From the NCBI GenBank assembly GCA_028826165.1, contig JAPDFW010000006.1, forward strand, positions 35,936 through 99,935: 64,000 bases of DNA, given 5' to 3'. The notes beneath the pieces were generated by a model. The model did not search any database. It was not told where the DNA came from and was given only the letters and a program-made list of their open reading frames with translations. This DNA comes from Anaeramoeba ignava. Its lineage: Eukaryota > Metamonada > Anaeramoebidae. Of the stretch, positions 61,001-64,000 are shown piece after piece; positions within the stretch are counted from its first letter, which is position 1; each line of letters opens with the position of its first letter. The position numbers were made by a program, and so were the translations under genes.

Positions 61001-64000
61001 AATTAAAATATAAATTAAAAATTAATATTAAAATTCATTTATAAAATTTAAATTATAATTATATAAATTTTTCGTTTTAGTTGGAAATTAACTTACAAAA
61101 ACTAAAGAAAAAGAATGCAAAAAGAATATGAACCTAAAATTTTATTAACAGGTTTATTTGAATTAATTAATTCCCAATAACTTGTATGAGTGTTTCAGAA
61201 TATAATCGTAATTTAATTGGAATTGGAACAGAAAAAGGAAATATTCAAGTAAAAACCAACTTAAATTCTTTTAAAATTCACAAAATAAAATAATATTTTT
61301 AATTTTTAGATCTTTAGTTTAGAGAAGTTTTTAATTAAATCATCATTTTTCATTTTAAATTCTCCTATTCGTGGTTTAAAAATGGATTAGTGAAGATAAA
61401 ATAATATGTTTTGGATACAAAATGTAAATTTATATTCATTTCATTTAAAAAAAATAATAAAGTTTTTATATTCCTTTTTAGGGAAGAAAATTCTTATAAA
61501 AATCAAATTTTATTCTTGAGTATTCAATCAGGATTTTTAAAAGAAATTCAAATTAAATTAGCAGAAAATGATTTTATTAGAAAAATTAAATTATCACCAA
61601 AACAACGTTATTTAGCAATTCTTTTTATAATAATTTGTTAGTGTTTTTTTTTATTCATTTCATAAAATATTTATATTTATATTTATATTTATATTTATAT
61701 TTATATTTATAATAATAACAAAGAAAACCGGAAATTTGGGATCTTTTATTTTCAGAAAAATTTGAACCAATTTATAAAAAGATTTCAGATTTTTATGGAA
61801 AGCAAAATGAAAGATCAGATAAAGAAACATTTGTTTTTGCAACTAGAAAAGAAGGTTTTTAAAAATAATTTTTAAAAATTAAATGAAAAACAAAATAATT
61901 TTTAATAATAATAAAAATAAAAGCAACTGGATTTCTTTTTGTTCAATTGAAGATCAAACATTATCACCTATTAGTAATATTTCTTTCCCAAAACCAATGA
62001 CAAAAACAAGTTGTATAGATTGGAACCGATTGTAAATATTAAAATTAAATTAATTCAAAAATATTTATATTAAAAACCATTTTTTTTTTACTTTTGTTTC
62101 TATTATTTAAAAATTCAAAAGAGTTTTTAATATTTGGAAATTATTCAGGAAATTTATATTATAGCTTTTATTAAACCAGAATTTAAAACTACAATTATTC
62201 CAGTTGGAGTAACTAGAATTGATCAAATCAAATTATCACCAAATCCAAATTCATTTTTATTGCTTGTTTTATTTATTGATGGAGAAATGTCAATTATAAA
62301 TTTGAAAAATTATCAAAAAATTACATCAAATACTTCAAAATTGCAATTTAAGTATAGGATTACAAATGCAGATTGGATTTCTGAAACAAAAATAGTTGCA
62401 AGTAAGATATAATTTTAATAATAATTTTATAAATAATTTTAAATATAATTTTAAATAATAATTTTAATAATAATTTTAATAATAATTTAAAATATAATTT
62501 TAATAATAATTTTAATAATAATTTAATAAATAATTTTAATAATTTTAATAATAATTTTATTAATAATTTTATTAATAATTTTAATAATAATTTTAAATAA
62601 TAATTTTAAATATATTTTTAATAATAATTTTATTAATAATTTTATTAATAATTTTAATAATAATTTTAATAATAATTTTAAATAATAATTTTAAATAATA
62701 ATTTTATTAATAATTTTAATAATAATTTTATTAATAATTTTAAATAGTGTGTAGTGATGGATTTTTAAGAATATTTGATGATAAACTAATTTGTCAAAAT
62801 ACAATTATTAATATTAATAATTTTACCAAAAACCTCAAGCACCTTATTTATTTCCTTATAAAACAACATTAAGTTTAAAAACTGCCTTTCAATACGGATT
62901 AAAAATCATTGAGAACTCAAATGAAATTGAAGATGAAGAAATATTTTATATTATAAAAGATGATGAAAACGAAGTTAATAAACAATTGATTGAAATAAAT
63001 AGTTCAATTTCAAACAAAACAAAGAAAGGAATTTCCAAATGTGATAATATTCCTGAATTATGTATTTTTACATCATTGTTTTTTGGAGATCAAAAAGAAG
63101 AAAGATTCTGGAAATTAGTTCTTCATTACCTTCAGTTTTTTTCGAACAATCAAGAACTATTAAAAGAAATAGAAAATCAAAATGAAAATCAAAATGAAAA
63201 TCAAAATAAAAAAGAAAATCAAAATCAAAATCAAAATATAAATCAAAATCAAAATCAAAATCAAAATCAAAATCAAAATCAAAATCAAAATCAAAATCAA
63301 GATGAAAAAGAAAATGAAAAAGAAAATGAAAAAGAAAATATTATTGAACATTATGATGATGATGATGAAACAGAAATCCAAAAACAAATATTAGAAGATG
63401 AATATTTTTCAAAACCCAAAAAAGAAAGACTTTTTTCACTTTCAAGGAATTTTGGATTATTTCAAGAAACAGAGAAACTCAAACAAGACAGACTTCAAAC
63501 AGCAGATTTCCACCAAACTTTCAGAGGGAATTTATATCCACTTGGGAAAATGATTATTGATGATTATAATTTATTAAATCAACATTCAAAATCATTACCA
63601 ATATTGATGGAAACACAAATGAAGAATCCAAGTTTTTTCCGAGATATGATGTTTGCAATAGCGATATCTTCGCAAATTTCAAAAGATCAAACAATTCAAA
63701 CAATCAAACAAATTTGAAGTAATTAATTTCTCAATGGAAATTATTATGATGGAGCTGAACTTTTATGTTGTTCTTGGATTGCATGAAGAAGCTTGTAATT
63801 TTATTACAAAATATTGGTAAATGGAACTATTCTTGTCGAATTGGTAAAGTTTCATTTACCGTTTGAAAAAGCAAATTAATTTTCCAAAAATATGCAAATC
63901 ATTTACTTGTTCAAAAAGAATCAAGAAAAAGCAATTGAAATTTTTGATGATTGGAGATTTTCATTCTGTTTTTACAATTTTTAGTTGAATTGAAAAATTT
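58097..64000 (+). CDS. WDR11-like trafficking protein, frame-disrupted and cut by window end
   Basis: WDR11 is a double-WD40-propeller protein that, with FAM91A1, helps capture AP-1 vesicles at the trans-Golgi network. Exon blocks: 58097-58151, 58258-58391, 59954-60352, 60519-60998, 61081-61248, 61310-61423, 61482-about 61638, about 61715-61854, 61924-62031, 62122-62401 and 62748 onward. Family signatures include INWGLQGLICI, HSAIVIFDP, ILASGDVLGQLIIWDP, ITILDLRINMAISRII, HLFCFHEDGSLSIWV, ILLTGLF, SPIRGLKW and LHEEACNF. The order matches WDR11 throughout. Lesions include an in-frame TGA at 58296-58298 where the family has Gly, and about 15 single-base frame breaks, most being one extra base in an A/T run, dense after 61080 and after 63700. 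Either this copy is a young pseudogene or the sequence is unpolished here. The encoded residues stay family-like across the breaks, which favours sequence error. Confidence 0.78.
58392..59953. repeat. 12-bp AAATTATAAATA repeat filling WDR11-like intron 2
   Basis: About 1.56 kb of AAATTATAAATA/AAATTATAAATT units with slips (AAAAATATAAAT, AATAATAAAT). It lies between donor GGTAAATT (58392) and acceptor TATTTTAG (59953), inside the first WD40 region. Confidence 0.92.
62402..62747. repeat. TAATAATTTTAA repeat intron in the WDR11-like gene
   Basis: About 345 bp of AATAATTTTAAT units with TTATTAATAATT variants, between GTAAGATA (62402) and TTAAATAG (62747). It is unlike the repeat in intron 2 of the same gene. 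Confidence 0.85.

Noticed and set aside
1-64000. Alternative genetic code with TGA or TAA reassigned
   Set aside because: Both codons end family-like proteins at expected positions, including TGA for the NRPS-like and large membrane-protein genes. The internal stops are explained by single-base breaks.
1-64000. tRNA, rRNA or other structured RNA genes
   Set aside because: I found no B-box, cloverleaf or GC-rich conserved RNA core. GC-rich stretches are all in coding exons.

Overview
This window is nuclear DNA from a very AT-rich unicellular eukaryote. The genes are split by GT-AG introns with A/T-rich ends, proteins carry long Asn/Gln/Lys/Glu tracts, and TAA and TGA both end genes. The gene set (U1-C, WDR11, AP-4 beta, VPS29, Pumilio, AND-1/Ctf4, plant-type SAC9, BTB-TLDc, F-box proteins) suggests an amoeboid protist. 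Something like Dictyostelium, Anaeramoeba or a relative would fit, but the sequence alone does not fix the lineage. I see no bacterial operon, tRNA, rRNA, transposase or CRISPR array.

Layout. 1-2010: a repeat-filled intron and then the last exon of VPS29 (+). 2601-11313: a large, many-exon membrane protein with Ig-like modules (+). 11444-12946: BTB-BACK-TLDc protein (+). 13042-15958: AND-1/Ctf4 homologue (-). 16140-17717: GATTTT-type repeat block. 17718-25468: SAC9-like phosphoinositide phosphatase with a FYVE-like finger (-). 25590-28164: ankyrin-pseudokinase (+). 28277-35018: a 2.2-thousand-residue NRPS-like protein with degenerate catalytic motifs and a C-terminal PH domain (-). 35062-36907: 318-bp tandem repeats. 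37316-41880: Pumilio (+). 42356-44611: U1-C (+). 44742-46044: F-box/WD40 (-). 46200-48063: rhodanese/methyltransferase (+). 48197-52568: FKBP15-like (-). 52785-54728: F-box plus TMEM185-like membrane protein (+). 54858-57926: AP-4 beta (-). 58097 to the window end: WDR11-like, badly frame-broken (+).

Genes are packed closely, in head-to-head and tail-to-tail pairs with gaps mostly of 95-220 bp, while introns are long. Each long intron is filled with its own 6- or 12-bp AT-rich repeat. The same AAAATC-type microsatellite fills introns and also encodes the Gln-Asn tracts in exons.

Functionally, many products act in endosome/TGN traffic and phosphoinositide signalling: VPS29, SAC9-like, FKBP15-like, AP-4 beta, WDR11, and the PH-tagged NRPS-like protein. 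The most novel item is that NRPS-like protein. It keeps the fold signatures of adenylation, carrier and two condensation domains, but the carrier serine and condensation histidines are replaced, the reading frame is intact, and a PH domain is attached. Several other genes carry single-base frame breaks in A/T runs. These are most simply assembly errors and are dense at the right end.
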